A stretch of DNA of 64,000 nucleotides from Coptis chinensis (lineage: Eukaryota; Streptophyta; Magnoliopsida; Ranunculales; Ranunculaceae): contig CM027377.1 of assembly GCA_015680905.1 (NCBI GenBank), forward strand, positions 33,566,501-33,630,500. Reading direction: 5' to 3'. The first letter of the stretch is position 1; every line of letters starts with the position of its first letter. Of this stretch, positions 1-12,917 are shown piece by piece. Position numbers and translations under genes: made by a program. Under the pieces are notes generated by a model. It did not search any database. It saw only the letters and a list, made by a program, of their open reading frames with translations, and was not told the DNA's origin.

Positions 1-32
1 TATATATATTTTCTTCACTTTGATTCAAAATC

Positions 33-1812
33 ATGGTTACTACAAGAGCTAATGCGAATCAAGGTAATAAAGGGAATAACGTGATCAATAACCCACATGT
101 TACTTTTCAAAGACAATCTGAACGTAGAGGAGATCGTCGTTTCGGACAGGGGTGTGAAGATGATGAGCCTAACAACGATACTCCCCAATCTGCCATAATC
201 AACCAAGCCATCATGGATGCTGTGATGGCCGAACGTGGTCGACAGGAGGCTCGTTTGCATTTTTTACAAGACTACTACCGCACGCAGGAAGGTTGTTCAC
301 GTCCAAGAGTGTTGCCTACTGATGGAAACGCGAGGGGGCAATTCCAGCCACCAAGTCTCGTCCCTGGTGCGGCTTACGTCCCTACGCCTTATATCCCTTA
401 CTTCGCTGGGTATCATAGCGACCAAGCAAATTCGGATTATAATCTGGAATTGGATCCAACCCAACACTTGAGTTCACACGGAACTGACTTCTCTTGGTAT
501 TCAAGTTCTTGAGGTACGAGGGATGGATGTCCAAATGTGTTTTCCCAGAATCCACAACTATTGAGGTCACCCTCGGCATGAAGAAGACTTTCAGTTCCAA
601 GGGAACCTTCATTGCCTCGGAATCCCTCAGTTCCCCGATCCAGTTTTGCAAACTCATCCACTCGATCCCGGGAATCGGAACCACGTTATCATCAAGATAA
701 GAACTATGAGAGTTCAAGTCTAAGGTACAACAACAAGAGAACTCCAATTCATGAACCGACTACTCTTGCACAACTCAAGGTGCAAATATTGGAGGAACTA
801 CGAGGTTCGAAACCAACCAAGATGGATGAGTCAGTTGTTCGGTCAGCAATCGAGGGTGACATTGGAACTCCTTTTTCACGGCATGTTATGAGTGGATACA
901 TCCCCCATGATTATAAACCACCAAAGTTCTCTAAATTTAATGGCAAAGGAGATCCGGTCTCTCATGTGCTCGGTTATCGTCAAGCAATGGTGGGTCTTTC
1001 TAAGAAAGATAATTATTTGTGCCGGTATTTTGCTTCAAGTTTGACAGACTCGGCACTCATCTGATACATGAAGCTACCCAGGGGCAGCATTCACGCGTTT
1101 AAGGTGCTATCCATCAATTTCATTATGAAATTCAGTTGTAACCGACCCTACATTAAAACCGCTGATGCATTGTTTGACATGAAAATCCGAAAGGACGAGC
1201 GTATCAGGGATTTCACCAAAAGATTTAACGAGGTTCAATTGCATGTTGACAATGTTGATGAGACCCTCGCCATTGTGGCCTTTAGAAAGGGATTAGATCC
1301 CACTTCTAGTCTATACACATCTTTGAAGAAAAAAAAGCCTACGAACATGACAGAGTTGCAGGCTCGGATTGATAAGTATGCGGAACTGGAAGAAGACCAA
1401 TTGGACAGGGACTCTTCTTATAAAAGAGTGATAAATAGTGTCACCTCTGCTCCTATTGGTAGGAGCTCTACTAGTCATTATGATGATAGGAAGTCCGAGG
1501 AACCATAGTCGGAGCACAAGTCAGTCGACAGGAATTCCTATCAAGATAAGTCCAAGAGGCAGAAGATTAGTGACACGTCAGGAAGTGAGCAACTACCCCC
1601 ACTGGATAGGGACTTTACCACTTTAACTCATCCTTATGAGGACATCTTCGATGCCATCAAGAACAAGAACATGTTAAAGAACCCTCCAAAGATGAAGCCC
1701 GGTGCTATTGGAGCTGGGAATACTAACGTGTACTGTAAGTTCCATAAACAGGCCAGTCATGGAACTAAGAATTGTAGGTCTCTTAAACATGAAATTCAGG
1801 ATCGCGTAGACT
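33..1812 (+). pseudogene. gag of the Tat-like element (interrupted)
   Basis: Gag would form the virus-like particle and package the element RNA. The probable start is the ATG at 33 (MVTTRAN...). The reading frame then changes near 510-615, and the retrotransposon-gag domain is recognisable from about 830 to 1420, with the segments GYIPHDYKPPKF and RKDERIRDFTKRFNEVQ typical of this family. A stop at about 1062 stands where the family has Trp-Tyr before a Met-Lys segment, probably a single G-to-A change. Another stop is at about 1508. The C-terminal zinc-knuckle-like motif YCKFHKQASHGTKNC is visible near 1730-1780, followed by a stop at about 1812. It is clearly related to Tat gag, but inactive as written. 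Confidence 0.8.
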
Positions 1813-1895
1813 GAGGTTTACTAGATGAATATAAGGGTACTGCCGCAATTCCTGACACTAATGTACACAATGCAGAGACAAGAACGGATAAGGTA

Positions 1896-2525
1896 GTGAT
1901 TCACACGATCCCTGGGGGAAATTCTAAATGCCTATTTGAAGAGTTGAGTAGAGGGCAAAGGTACCAGGAAAGACAGGCGAAGCATTTGCGAATCTTTAAC
2001 AATGTCACTTCCAAACTGACCAAGGAATCTAACTCCGCAGTTGTTTTCACTGATGACAACGCTAAAGGGGTTTTCTTTCCACACTCGGATGCATTGATTC
2101 TGTCCTTAGAAGTTGCTGGATATGATATGCACAAGATCCTTATCAACCATGGGAGTTCTGCAGATATACTTTACTATCATCATTTCAAACAAATGCCGAT
2201 TCTAGAAACGGAACTTCGTCCCGTGAAATCTTCTTTGTATGGATTTAATGGTGACATGGCCGATGCAGTAAGAGAGATTGAATTGACAGTCAAAGCTGCT
2301 GACGTCGCTCTGAATGTCAACTTCACGACTATCAGGGGAGTTACCCAATATAATGCTATTCTTGGTAGGAGTTGGCTTCATCGCTTGGAAGCGGTTCCAA
2401 GTACTTATCACCAAACCTTGAAGTTCCCTCACAAAGGCAATATCATGGTGATCAAAAGAGATCAACAAGTTTCCAAGCGATGCTACACAACTCTTCTAAA
2501 AATGGTTCCAGAACTGCTCCAATAA
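1896..2525 (+). pseudogene. Aspartic protease region of the Tat-like element
   Basis: This stretch encodes the retropepsin-like protease that would cut the polyprotein. The reading frame is open for about 209 codons. The family active-site motif is recognisable as INHGSSADIL (near 2140-2170), followed about 65 residues later by ITRGVTQYNAILGR-type sequence (TTIRGVTQYNAILGRSWL). In related elements the position before the Gly-Ser-Ser is normally Asp-x-Gly, so the catalytic Asp appears to be replaced by Asn here. With the stop codons in gag and the frame break before RT, this supports an inactive copy. Confidence 0.72.
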
Positions 2526-2590
2526 CACTAGGGGCAGGTTCGGTACCCGCCAAATAGCAATTACAGAACGAGTCTCCCTCTCAAGACATA

Positions 2591-3755
2591 GTGTTGGCAC
2601 CTTTGGATATAATTCCATTAGATTCTATAGGGCCGGATGAGAGGAGGACTCCACCAACATTGGAATCAGTTGACGAAGTCGACATAGGAGATGATTCCGA
2701 ACCTCGACTTGTCTCAATTGGCACCATGTTGGACCCGAAGACTAGAGAAGAGTTGATAAATTTCCTACAAGAATTCCGAGATGTATTTGCTTGGAGTTAT
2801 GAGGATATGCCTGGAATTGATCCCTCCATAGCCTGCCATAAGCTCAATTTGGATCCGAACATCATGCTAGTTAAGCAGAAACTCAGAAAGATGGGTCCCG
2901 AATGTACTGAGGCTATCGACAAAGAGGTGGATAAATTGCTTAAGGCCAAGTACATACGAAAGATCACATACCCCACTTGGATCTCTAACATTGTCATTGT
3001 CAAGAAAAAGAATGGGAACTGGCGAACGTGTGTCGATTATATGGATGTGAACAAGCACTGTAAGAAGGATTGTTTCCCTCTTCCTCGTATTGACAAATTG
3101 GTCGATACCACTGCATGACATGACATTTTCTCTTTATGTGACGGCTTTTCGGTTACAACTAGATACTCATGTACCCTTCTGATCAAGAGCATACTACTTT
3201 CATCACGGCACAGGGAACATATTGTTATCGGGTTATGCCTTTTGGTTTAAAAAATGCAGGGGCAACGTACCAACGCTTGGTCACAACGATGTTCAAAGAT
3301 CATATCGGTGATTTTGTCAAAGTCTATGTCGATGACCTCTTAATCAAAAGTAAACAGAAGTCTGATCATCTTGCACACCTTCGTGCGTCTTTCCAGATCC
3401 TGAGGAAGTATCGGATGAAACTTAACCCAGCTAAATGTACCTTCGGTGTTACCTCCAGGAAATTCTTAGGACATCTGGTTACTAAACGTGGAATTAAAGC
3501 TAACCCGAACCAGATTAAAGCTATTCTTAATATGCCTTCTCCAAGGTCTCCGAAAGAGGTACAGCGGTTGGCTGGGCGTCTTGCCGCACTTAACAGGTTC
3601 ATTAGTAGAAGTTCGGTTAAGTGTCAGGTTTTGTACAAGTTACTAAGGAAGAATATACGCTTTGATTGGACTGACGAATGTGAGACGACTTTTAATGACC
3701 TAAAAAATTATTTGTCCTCCCCTCCTATGCTCTACACCGAAGCAAGGAGACGTTT
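2591..3755 (+). pseudogene. Reverse transcriptase of the Tat-like element
   Basis: This is the Ty3/gypsy reverse transcriptase, which makes cDNA from the element RNA in the particle. The N-terminal half (2591-3118) holds the finger/palm entry with WRTCVDYMDVNKHCKKDCFPLP. The frame breaks around 3110-3170, where the expected first catalytic Asp block is shifted, and resumes at 3169 with GTYCYRVMPFGLKNAGATYQ. The catalytic YVDD motif is at 3325-3336. The thumb segment AKCTFGVTSRKFLGHLVTKRG follows, and the connection domain ends near 3755. Apart from the one break the protein sequence is well conserved, so loss of function is probably recent. Confidence 0.88.
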
Positions 3756-4135
3756 TAGGGTTATACTTGGCCTCTTCCGAGCATGGGATCAGCGCCGTAT
3801 TAGTATGAATTGATGAGAGGAATATCGAAAAGCCTATCTACTTTGTTAGTAGAGCCCTCCTGGATGCCGAAACACGATATCCGAAGATTGAGAAAATAAC
3901 TCTAGCTCTAATCTTTGCTGTTGAGAAGCTACGACCATACTTCCAAGCTTACACCATTAGAGTCATCACTGAGTATCCTTTGAAGTCGGTATTGGCAAGA
4001 CCAGATAGGTCCGGACGTCTCTTGAAATGGTCCATTCAATTAGGGGAATTTGACATTATTTATGTGCCGAGAATTTCTGAGAAGGGGCAAGCTTTGGCTG
4101 AGTTCTTGATCGATTTTCCTCTAGATACCTCATCC
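3756..4135 (+). pseudogene. RT-linked RNase H of the Tat-like element
   Basis: This is the RNase H that normally follows RT in Ty3/gypsy elements and degrades the RNA of the RNA-DNA hybrid. Two stops near 3810-3815 and a frame change interrupt it. Segments PIYFVSRALLDAETRYP, KITLALIFAVEKLRPYFQ and LLKWSIQLGEFDIIYVPR are readable from 3825 to 4075. The first catalytic Asp block, expected near 3760-3800, is damaged by the frame break. Confidence 0.78.
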
Positions 4136-4199
4136 TCGGCAATGGTAGTAGATTCGGAAAAGTCACCTCCTGCTTTTATGGAGTTAGACGAACCTAACT

Positions 4200-4620
4200 C
4201 ACTTCCTCAGGTTTGGCCTTGGAGTCATATTTTAGGTTGGAAGTTGTTCGTAGATGGATCTTCCAATGACCAAGGAGCAGGTATTGGTGCGGTACTCTTG
4301 ACTCTAGATAACACTAAGTTAGAAAAATCAGTGCATTTGCGGTTCAAGGCATCTAACAACGAAACTGAGTACGAAGCTATGCTAGCGGGGTTGTCTATGG
4401 CATTAAACTTAGGAGTACGACATCTCACAGTATTCAGCGACTCTCAATTAGTTGTACAATAGATTGAGGGTGGTTACAAAGCTCGAGACCCTCGTATGAC
4501 TCAATATTTGGAGTTGGTTAGATCTCTTACTTCTCATTTTGAAGATCTAAATTTCATAAATTTGCCTAGGCTGGACAACAGGCATGCCGATTCACTTGCC
4601 TACTTAACTTCTTTGCTTGG
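4200..4620 (+). pseudogene. Second (archaeal-type) RNase H of the Tat-like element
   Basis: This extra RNase H domain sits between the RT-linked RNase H and integrase and is the hallmark of the Tat lineage. All four acidic catalytic positions can be seen: the Asp of WKLFVDGSSNDQGAG (about 4240-4280), the Glu of NNETEYEAMLAGL (about 4360), the Asp of VFSDSQLVVQ (about 4435) and the Asp of NRHADSLAYL (about 4585). A single in-frame TAG at 4460-4462, right after LVVQ, interrupts an otherwise intact domain; Gln or Trp would be expected there. It is a pseudogene only because of that stop. Confidence 0.85.
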
Positions 4621-5948
4621 GGATATCAAAGATCGTTCCATTCCCGTCGAATATCAGTTAGCGCCTAGTATTGAAAAAGAATTAGTTTGTCTTGTGGCTC
4701 TAATTTTGCAAGCTCTAGTGGGGACCTGGATGGATCTGTATCGTTCTTATCTTTTAGATGGCACTCTTCCGGTAGAGAAGACAGAAGCACAGAAGTTGTT
4801 AGCGAAAGTGGGACATTATTTACTTGTTGGTGACAACTTGTACAAGAAGTCTTACTTAGGACCTCACCTACGTTGTGTTACTCATGCCGAGGCTCATACT
4901 CTACTTGAAGAGATACACTCAGGCGAATGTGGAAATCATGATGGGGGCAGATCTTTGGTACTCAAGATACTCCAACAGGGGTACTTTTGGCCTTATATGC
5001 TTAAAGATGCGGACGCTTATGTCCGGAAGTGTGATGCTTGCCAAAGACATGCTAACTACATCCATGTTCCAGCCGAAGAGCTCCATCCTCTGGCATCTCC
5101 GTGGCCATTCGCTCAATGGGGAATGGACATTGTTGGTCCTATACCTATAGCTCCTGGCAACATGAAGTTCCTTTTAGTTGCAATAGATTATTTTACTAAG
5201 TGGATAGAGGTAGTTCCTTTAGCGAATATCAGGGAAGTTGATGTCACGAAGTTCATCTTGAACAATATCATTTGCAGGTTCGGATTACCTAAAGTCATTC
5301 TTTCTGATAATGGGACACAATTTCGGGGCAGCAAAACACACGCTTTTGGCCGAGATTGGGGCATTGTGCAACTTTTCTCTTCTCCTGGATATCCTCAAGG
5401 TAACGGTCAGGCGGAAGCCTCTAACCGCGTTATTCTGGATAATTTGAAACGGAAACTCGTTGAGAGAAGCAGATTGTGGGTTAAGGAGTTGCCTAAAGTA
5501 CTTTGGGCCTACCGAACAACTCCTCGACATTCGACTGGAGAATCACCTTTCACTCTCACTTATGGTACCGAAGCTGTCCTTCCTACTGAGATGAGGGTCA
5601 CTACCCAGAAGTCAGATTTAGTACTCACCCTCGACAATGAGGAAATTCTTTGTCGGGAATTGGACTTGTTGGATGAAAAAAGAGAATCTACAGCCTTACG
5701 ACTAGCATCTTAATTATCAGCACTAGTTGAAAAGGTCTTTTGATAAAAGGGTACGACCTCGATCTTTCAAGGAAGGGGATTTGGTCCTCCGTATGGACCC
5801 CGTGCCTAAGAAGTTAGGAGCTAATTAGGAAGGTCCGTATATTGTCGATAGGATAGTTGGCAATGGTAGTTACTATCTTAAATCCATGGATGGTGAAGTT
5901 TTTGTTAAACCTTGGAATACTGCAAACTTGCGCAAGTATTTTCAATAG
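4621..5948 (+). pseudogene. Integrase of the Tat-like element
   Basis: Integrase joins the cDNA ends to the chromosome. The frame is open from 4496 to 5713 (405 codons). The zinc-binding HHCC domain is IHSGECGNHDGG followed by RKCDACQRH. The DDE core is complete: Asp in WGMDIVGP (about 5126), Asp in LSDNGTQFRG (about 5306) and Glu in NGQAEASN (about 5414), with 35 residues between the last two. The segment GESPFTLTYGTEAVLP is typical of the family. A stop at 5711-5713 cuts off the C-terminal DNA-binding tail, which continues recognisably (FKEGDLVLRMDP, YYLKSMDG) to about 5948 with a second stop. The catalytic core is the best preserved part of the element. Confidence 0.9.
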
Positions 5949-6636
5949 TAGTTATCTTTCTCTTTGTTAGAGTGTTACCCATGGAACACCTGCTTGAATT
6001 TCATAAGTATTTTAAATAAAAGTTATCTTTATCTTTTCAGAGTGTTGTTTCTTTTAATTTATTATTTTTATGCTGGGATACTTTTTGGATGTTGGGTGCA
6101 AGATCCCATATGTTGGCCAAACTTGTATCAGAACCTTAAGAAAGCTTTCTTTGGATAATGAGTGAAAGATCTCATATGTTGTTCCATGTGTGTGCTTAAG
6201 AAAGTTTACACTTAGCTTGGATTTTATCTAGCTAAGCGCAATTCTAATGCCTTTTGTCTTTAAGTGTCGATTTATGCATTAGCTTTGTCGACATTACGGT
6301 CTTTACAGGAATTGATACAGGGGCATACCCTACTTTCCTATATGACCTTTCTTTATTGTCCCAGATAACCTCGGGGACATTAGAGGAGTTAAGAAATCTC
6401 ATAGCACGCATACTTGCTTATTTTGAAACAAATTTAGCAAAGTTTAACTCAAAATAAACACTCAAGTATAGCTAATCAAAAGTCAATTGCTAATAGATAA
6501 GTAAATTGCAACTTAATAACATTTTAAGGATTTACTTACCGGGTCAGAATCAGGTTTCTTCAGGAGCTACAGCGAAGTTATCGATCCAATTCCTCCTGCC
6601 TCATGCACATCTGCATCATGGTGGTCTTCTTCGAAC
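5949..6636. other. Non-coding spacer between integrase and the antisense gene
   Basis: This AT-rich stretch shows no convincing coding region. Two ORFs of 64-67 codons match nothing I recognise. It lies between the convergent 3' ends of the sense polyprotein and the antisense gene, so it probably contains the polyadenylation signals of the antisense transcript. I see no clear individual site. Confidence 0.5.
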
Positions 6637-9308
6637 CTACTTCCAAACCTTCCCCTCGGAACCTTGTTGATACTTTTGTGAGGCCAAATCATCCTCTAAA
6701 TTCTCTTGAAGTTTGTCAACATCAATCTCAAGATCGGGATACAGGACGTCATCATCGTGAGGGAGGGTTCCAGATGCCCAAGCTTTATCGAGTTTCTCAC
6801 CATATCGCTTGTCGTACTCTGGTTCAAGAATGTCAAGCACGTGACAAGCGGTGGAGATACCATTCTTGTATGCTTCAGAACTGACCACATCAACTAGCTC
6901 GGTGTAGAATTCGTTCACCTCCTTTACGCTACTTTCAGGAGCTTCGAGAATTGGAACTTGGGCAAGCAAGGAATTGGAAGGAGATGCAAGTTGATCTCTC
7001 AATAGCTCAAGCTCTGCATTAGATTTGCTTAGTTATTCTCCCAACTCCCTATTTATCAACTGAGAGTCTATAAACTCTAGTTCTGTCAACGCGGCATTTT
7101 TGTTAACTTCGGATAGCTCGGATTTTAAAGGGTCCAGTTCTTTTTGTAAAGCCGTGGCCTTATCCTCATAATATATCTTCTGATTATTCAAAGTTGCAAA
7201 CTCGCCATTCAAATGGTTTCGATCAGCTTGCCATGCCTCACAATAGCCGTCAAAGTGGGAAGCTCGTTCGGCTAAGTTGTTTTTTACTTTAAGAACTTCT
7301 TGGTGCTCAAGTTTGGTGAATTCAAGGTCTCTTTCAAGATTCATGTTCTTCTCTCTGGTCTTTCTAAGATCTCTCTGAATGGCTCTAACCTGCTCAATCT
7401 CATCAGCTAGGCTTTCATTCTTACTCTTGCTTATATCATAATCACCTTCTAATATTTTAATCTTTTGGTTGGATATGAGGAGTTGCTTCGTCAAGTCACC
7501 TTTCTCTCTTGTGAATTTATCCACTTCATCCTGATTCTTACGCAACAGAGCATAAGTCGTGGACGCATCCATGCTAGCCTGCAGTGCCAGAAGAATTACA
7601 ATTTACGTATTAGGAGCTAGTGTATATAAACAAAAAGACAATCGGAAACGATGTAAGGAATTGAAGTACGAAATGGTTACCTTCAACATATGTCGACACA
7701 TTCGTTCCAGGCTTGCCATTGCGCGAAGTACTCTTTTATGTTTTGCTTTCTCTTTGGGAAGACTCATAGATTCAACCAATCCCAAAGCAACTCCAGGGTC
7801 CTTAGGCGTATCTTGGTCAGTAATCAAGGGGTTCTCTGGTAATCCAAGCACTCTAGGAACTAGAACAAATGGGTTTGGAGTAAGTTTAGAGTTCAAAGAT
7901 GTCAATTTACTCTTTTTCCTTAAGTGAATGTCCTCATCTTGGGAAATTGGAGAAGGAGATTTCCTTTTATTTGACTCAATGGATGGAACACGGTTATTGT
8001 CAAATACAATACTAGCAGAGCAAGTTTGTTCCACATTTTCGAGGTTCGTTATCAATTTCGGATCGGATTGCATGAAGTCCACATTCTCAATATCAGTCAA
8101 AGGGAACTCGACATTACTATCTACCCCCATAGTGTCACCACCCACTTTAACATTTGACTTATTTGTATCATAAACAGAAAGTTGAAGGTTCGGTGTTTCC
8201 ACTGTACTCTTGATTCCTGAGGATTGAACGCACTCTAGACTTTCAGTTCTAATGGGATTTTCATCTTCATCGAGAATGATAGCGTTGGAAGCTTGCCCAA
8301 TTCCTCATTCGGTATGTTTTTTATTTATAGCCTTACTCACATTCGGCTTACTCACCTTTGCAAACCTAACAACCTCGGGAGGAGGTTTATTTGATTTTTT
8401 CGGAGCTCCCTTTTTTATGTTAGAATTTGACTTGGAAATATGACCAAGGATCTTCTTTGCCATAAAGGCCTCCCTTGGGTACAAAGTTGTAGCAGTTTCG
8501 GGGTTCCCACCCATATACCCAACTCCGGGCTCCAAAGCTTGCAACTCCATTGGTAACATAGTCAGATACTCTGAGATTAATAATAGGTCTGGAACTATGG
8601 ACGCAGGGCGTTTCTCGGTGTTTGGGAGTGCAATAAGGGCTGTCACAGCATCTAGTTCCACAGTAGTTAGAGATGGGAGTCCCACGTCCACTCTCTCCTT
8701 TGACAAAGAAAAGCCGGACCGGATCCTCTTTCGATTATTATCAAAGGTGACATCACCCCACTCACCACTAGTTACACGGATAGCATATTTACGCTAGTAG
8801 TCATCGTTGTTTTTACCTTCGTATAATATGACGCGTTCAACTCCTGGTTTAGCAGAGAAAGTGCAGTCTCCATTATTTAGTATGATCAGTTTATAGAAGT
8901 ATGATATCACTCCGCAAGTCACTAATATATTGTGCTTTCGGCCCAATATGTGCATGTATGTGACATTGTGAACAAACCAAGGCATTACTCTGTTGATCGA
9001 GACTTGGAAGTACTCAAGGGCATCTACCATAAACGAAGGCAAGGGGAGTCGGAGTCCAGCTTTTAGCAGTCCAAGGAATATCAAGGGACGTTCATCGGTT
9101 CCAAGGTCGGCAGTCCATGGATATTCAATTTTGATTTCTTTTGGAATTGCAAATGTGTTACGGATCTTTTCCAAATCCGAAATATCACCAAATGGGATAA
9201 TATTCCAGTCAAAAGTGGGGATTTTAGTTTTCGGCGCGGTCGAAAGAGAAAAGAAACATCGGTAATTGCTTTATAACCCGGAACTGCTATATCAATTGAA
9301 CCTGGCAT
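6637..9308 (-). pseudogene. Antisense extra gene of the Tat-like element (two visible exons)
   Basis: This gene reads opposite to gag-pol, starting at the ATG at 9308. Exon 1 runs to about 7681 and has a family-type N-terminal domain (WTADLGTDERPLIFLGLLKA, PSFMVDALEYFQVSINRVMPW), then a Lys/Pro/Ser-rich stretch with basic clusters (KGAPKKSNKPPP, HLRKKSKL) that could act in nuclear import. A 102-bp intron from 7680 to 7579 has GT and AG borders. Exon 2 is a long coiled coil rich in Glu, Lys and Leu (about 7572-7033), followed by an acidic tail. In-frame stops near 8795, 8307 and 7033 interrupt it. Extra antisense ORFs of this position are known in Tat-lineage elements; their function is not established. 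Confidence 0.75.
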
Positions 9309-9335
9309 TGCCCAGTACTGAATCCGAAACTGCCT

Positions 9336-9348
9336 TGCTATTTAAAGG
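9336..9348 (-). promoter_or_regulatory. Possible TATA box of the antisense gene
   Basis: On the - strand the sequence TTTAAATAG lies about 30 nucleotides before the ATG at 9308. This is short for a plant leader, so transcription may start elsewhere. It is listed because the antisense gene would need its own promoter. Confidence 0.3.
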
Positions 9349-10382
9349 ACCCGAAGCTGATGGGTGAGACATTGAAAATTGATTAAGAGTGCACGGTTAA
9401 AAGGATATATTCGGAACTGGAAGTGGTGGTAGCAAAGGTTGTGCAACTTTAGAAAGAAAAACGTGGCTGTTGACACCTTGACACCCAAAACTTCAAGTTC
9501 TTCTACACAAACCTTAGCACACTTTGGACTCAAACTCTCAATCAATCAAAGAAAGAACAGGTTCAACACCTTGTGTCTGGTGATCTTCTAAGCATCCAAA
9601 CTCAAATTTATTGAGTTTGCTTCTAAAGAAATTGTCAATGGGGGAAATTGTGGATCTAAGGTAGTAATGGCAGCCAGTGGCGGAGCCAGGGGGGCCCAGG
9701 GTACGCCCTGGCTCACCCTCAATTTTTGACCAAAAAAAAAATAGTTTTACTGTTTATAGAAACTGAAAAACACAGCTAACTAAATGACAAAAGTACAACA
9801 GTCCTTAACGACTCAGCAGTGTCTTTTAGAATTTAGACTATGGCACTTTAGACTATTACCGACTTACTGTGACTCAATAGTATTCAAACTTGAATTAGAA
9901 TTTAGACATGACTCAACAATATTGAACTTGAACTAAAAACCGACAAAAATCAAAATAAAAGCACAACACACACACTGAAACCAAACAAAAAAAAAACCCA
10001 ATACCTTACTCAAGTTTGACTCTTTGACTAATCAAAAAGTTAAACAAAATTACAAAACCCACGCCCCCACTTACCCACTTCTCCATAATTCCACCTTTCT
10101 CTCTGTTATTTTAATTAGCTATCCATAATTTGATTAATTTCTAAAGTTTGCTAGGTAAGCCTAATATTATTAAATTTCTTGTCTTATTTTTTATCTTTTC
10201 ATGTTAAGTTGATTCCTAAACCATGTTTTTTAGTTTTTTTGTATTCTTTTTGTGAATTCATTAAACCACATATTTTTATTTAATTTTATTTTGTGAATAT
10301 CATAATAATATTGGTGGTTTATTTTAGTTAGTGCAATTTCAATTAAGTTGATTAATGGTTTATTTTAATTATTTAAACAGAT

Positions 10383-12855
10383 ATGTTAAAGTATTTGATC
10401 AAAGGAAAGACGTTGCCCGCTCAACCTACCCAATCACCTAATAACACAAATAATGTTGAAGTAGGATCCTCCTCAAAGCGAAGTCACCAAGAAACTGAGG
10501 ATGGTGGTGTTGAACAACCCACATCAAAGCGGGTTCAACGTGAAAATCGTGAAGAACTTGACTTGTCTAGTCTTCAGGGAGACCTTGCACTGAGGAAAAA
10601 GATTTTAGATTATCATCCTAATGATCAAGACTCGGTGACAAGAACATATTTGCTTAGGGGTCCTTGCCAGCCTAATTATGTTTTTCCTCCAAGAACAAGA
10701 GGTAAGAGAATCCGACGCTTTCAGAAAGAGTGGTATGAGGAGTTTAGTTGGTTGGAATATAGTATTCATGAGGATGCCGCGTTTTGTCTATATTGTTATC
10801 TCTTTAAACCTAATAAGGGGCACGAGGAGGTGGATATCTTTTTTTCTCACGGGGGTTTACTAATTAGGAAAGAAAAACCAAATTAAAAAGAGCATGTTGG
10901 AGGACAAAATAGTGCTCATAATATTGCTTTACAGGGCAAACAAAGCTTTATTAAATCAAGAGCAACATATTGAGACATTTCTTCACAAATAATCGACCAA
11001 GTTTGAAGGGATTATCGAATACACCTAACCGCAATAACCGATTGCATTAGGTTTCTTTTGAGACAAGGTTTAGCTTTCCATGGTCATGATGAATCAGATG
11101 AGTCGATCAATAAAGGTAATTTTCTTGAACTTATACGATTTCTGAAAGATCATAACGAAGTCATTAAGAAAGTTATTGATAATGCTTCTAAAAATCAAAA
11201 ATTGACCTCGCTTGATATCCAAAGAGATATTGTGAATTCGGCTGCTATGGAAACTATAAATGATATTCTAAAAGATTATGGGAATTCATTGTTTGCTATT
11301 TTAGTTGATGAAGCACGTGATATATCAATTAAGGAGCAAATGGCAGTTGTTTTGTGTTATGTCAACAAGAAAGGTTGCGTTATTGAGAGATTGTTTGGAG
11401 TTGTGCATGTTAAGGAAACTAGTGCAGTAACACTTAAAAAGGCAATCGATGAGTTGTTCTCCAAGCATGGGTTGAGCATATCTAGACCTGCGTGGACAAG
11501 GGGTATGATGAGGCCAAAGAATATGCAAGGTGATTTGAATGGCCTAAAAGCACTTGTAATGAAGGAGAATGAGTCTGCATTTTATATTCATTGTTTTGCC
11601 CATCGCCTTCATTAGCCTTTGTAGCGATTGCAAAGAACCATGAGTCAATCGCTAACCTTTTTAGTATTCTCTCTAATGTGATAAATACCGTTGGAGCATC
11701 ATGTAAGCGGGGGATATGTTGCGAGATGCAATGAAGGCTAAAGTTGTTGCAAATTACAAAGCGGAGAAATTTCAAGTGGCAAAGGGTTGAATCAAGAGAC
11801 TAGTCTTAAACGATCCGGTGACACTCAATGGGGCTCACACTATTATACACTTCTTGGCATGATAACCACTTATGGTTCAAGAGTTGATGTGCTTTGATAA
11901 TGTAGCGTAAAAATAGTTCAAGCTCGGAACAAAGAGGTGAGGCTTACGGATTATTGGATTCACTGCAGTCTTTTGAATTTATCTTCAATTTGCATTTGAT
12001 GAAAACGATACTAGTAATTAGCAATAATTTGTCAAAGGCTTTGCAGCGTGAGGACCAAGACATTGTCAATGCCATGACTCTTGTTAAAATAACAAAGGTA
12101 CGCTTACAAGCGATGAGAGATGATGGGTGGGATAGTCTCCTGACTGAAGTTTCTTCACTATGTGCCAAACATGATGTGGTTGTTCCAAATATGGAAGAGA
12201 GGTATATGGCTCGAGGGAGGTCTCAACGAAGAGCAGAAGGAAACACCAATTTACATTACTATTGTGTTGGATTATTCTATCACTGTATTGATTTGCAAAT
12301 TCAAGAGTTAAACGACCGGTTTAATGAAGCAAACACAGAATTACTTCTTTGTATGACATGTCTTGATCCTAGTGAATCGTTTGTTGCTTTCGATAAGCAA
12401 AACTTGATCCGTTTTGCTCAACTTTATCCCGATGATTTTTCAGAGATAGATCAGATGGAATTAGCAGATCAGCTTAAGAATTATATCATTGATGTACGTT
12501 CCGATACTAAGTTTGGTGAAATAAATGGAATTAGCGGCCTAGCCAAAAAAATGATTGAGACGAAGAAAGACATTGTGTACCCACTTGTTTATTTGTTGAT
12601 TAAGTTGGCGTTGATTTTACTTTGCTATTACTTAATCGTGGAGAGAGCATTTTTGCTATGAATATCATAAAGAATCGTCTGCTAATCGGATGGCGGATGA
12701 ATGGTTGAATGATTGTTTAATAACATACATTGAAAAAGAAGTTTTTGATAGCATTGATACCGAAGTTGATCTTACAACGCCTTCGAGAAGATGAAAAAGA
12801 ATGACGAAAAAAGAAGGCGCGAGGATAACTATGAACAAGTACTTATTTAGATTTG
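10383..12855 (+). pseudogene. hAT transposase with TTF-type zinc finger (frameshifted)
   Basis: The first block (10383-10886) begins MLKYLIKG and contains the TTF-type zinc-finger region, PRTRGKRIRRFQKEWYEEF then WLEYSIHEDAAFCLYCYLF. The second block (11058-11615) holds the DUF4371-like part (GNFLELIRFLKDHN, ILVDEARDISIKEQMAVVL). In active relatives this is Asp-Glu-(Ser/Ala)-Arg-Asp. A third block (11954-12661) continues to the C-terminal hAT dimerisation domain, visible as KKDIVYPLVYLLIKLALIL then VERAF (about 12560-12655) and IIKNRL...DEWLNDCLITYIEK farther on, in another frame. At least four frame breaks or stops make it inactive. A 5' intron is possible, since the ATG is preceded by AAACAG. 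Confidence 0.82.
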
Positions 12856-12873
12856 ATTTTTTTTTTCTAATAC

Positions 12874-12879
<6 letters not shown>

Positions 12880-12917
<38 letters not shown>

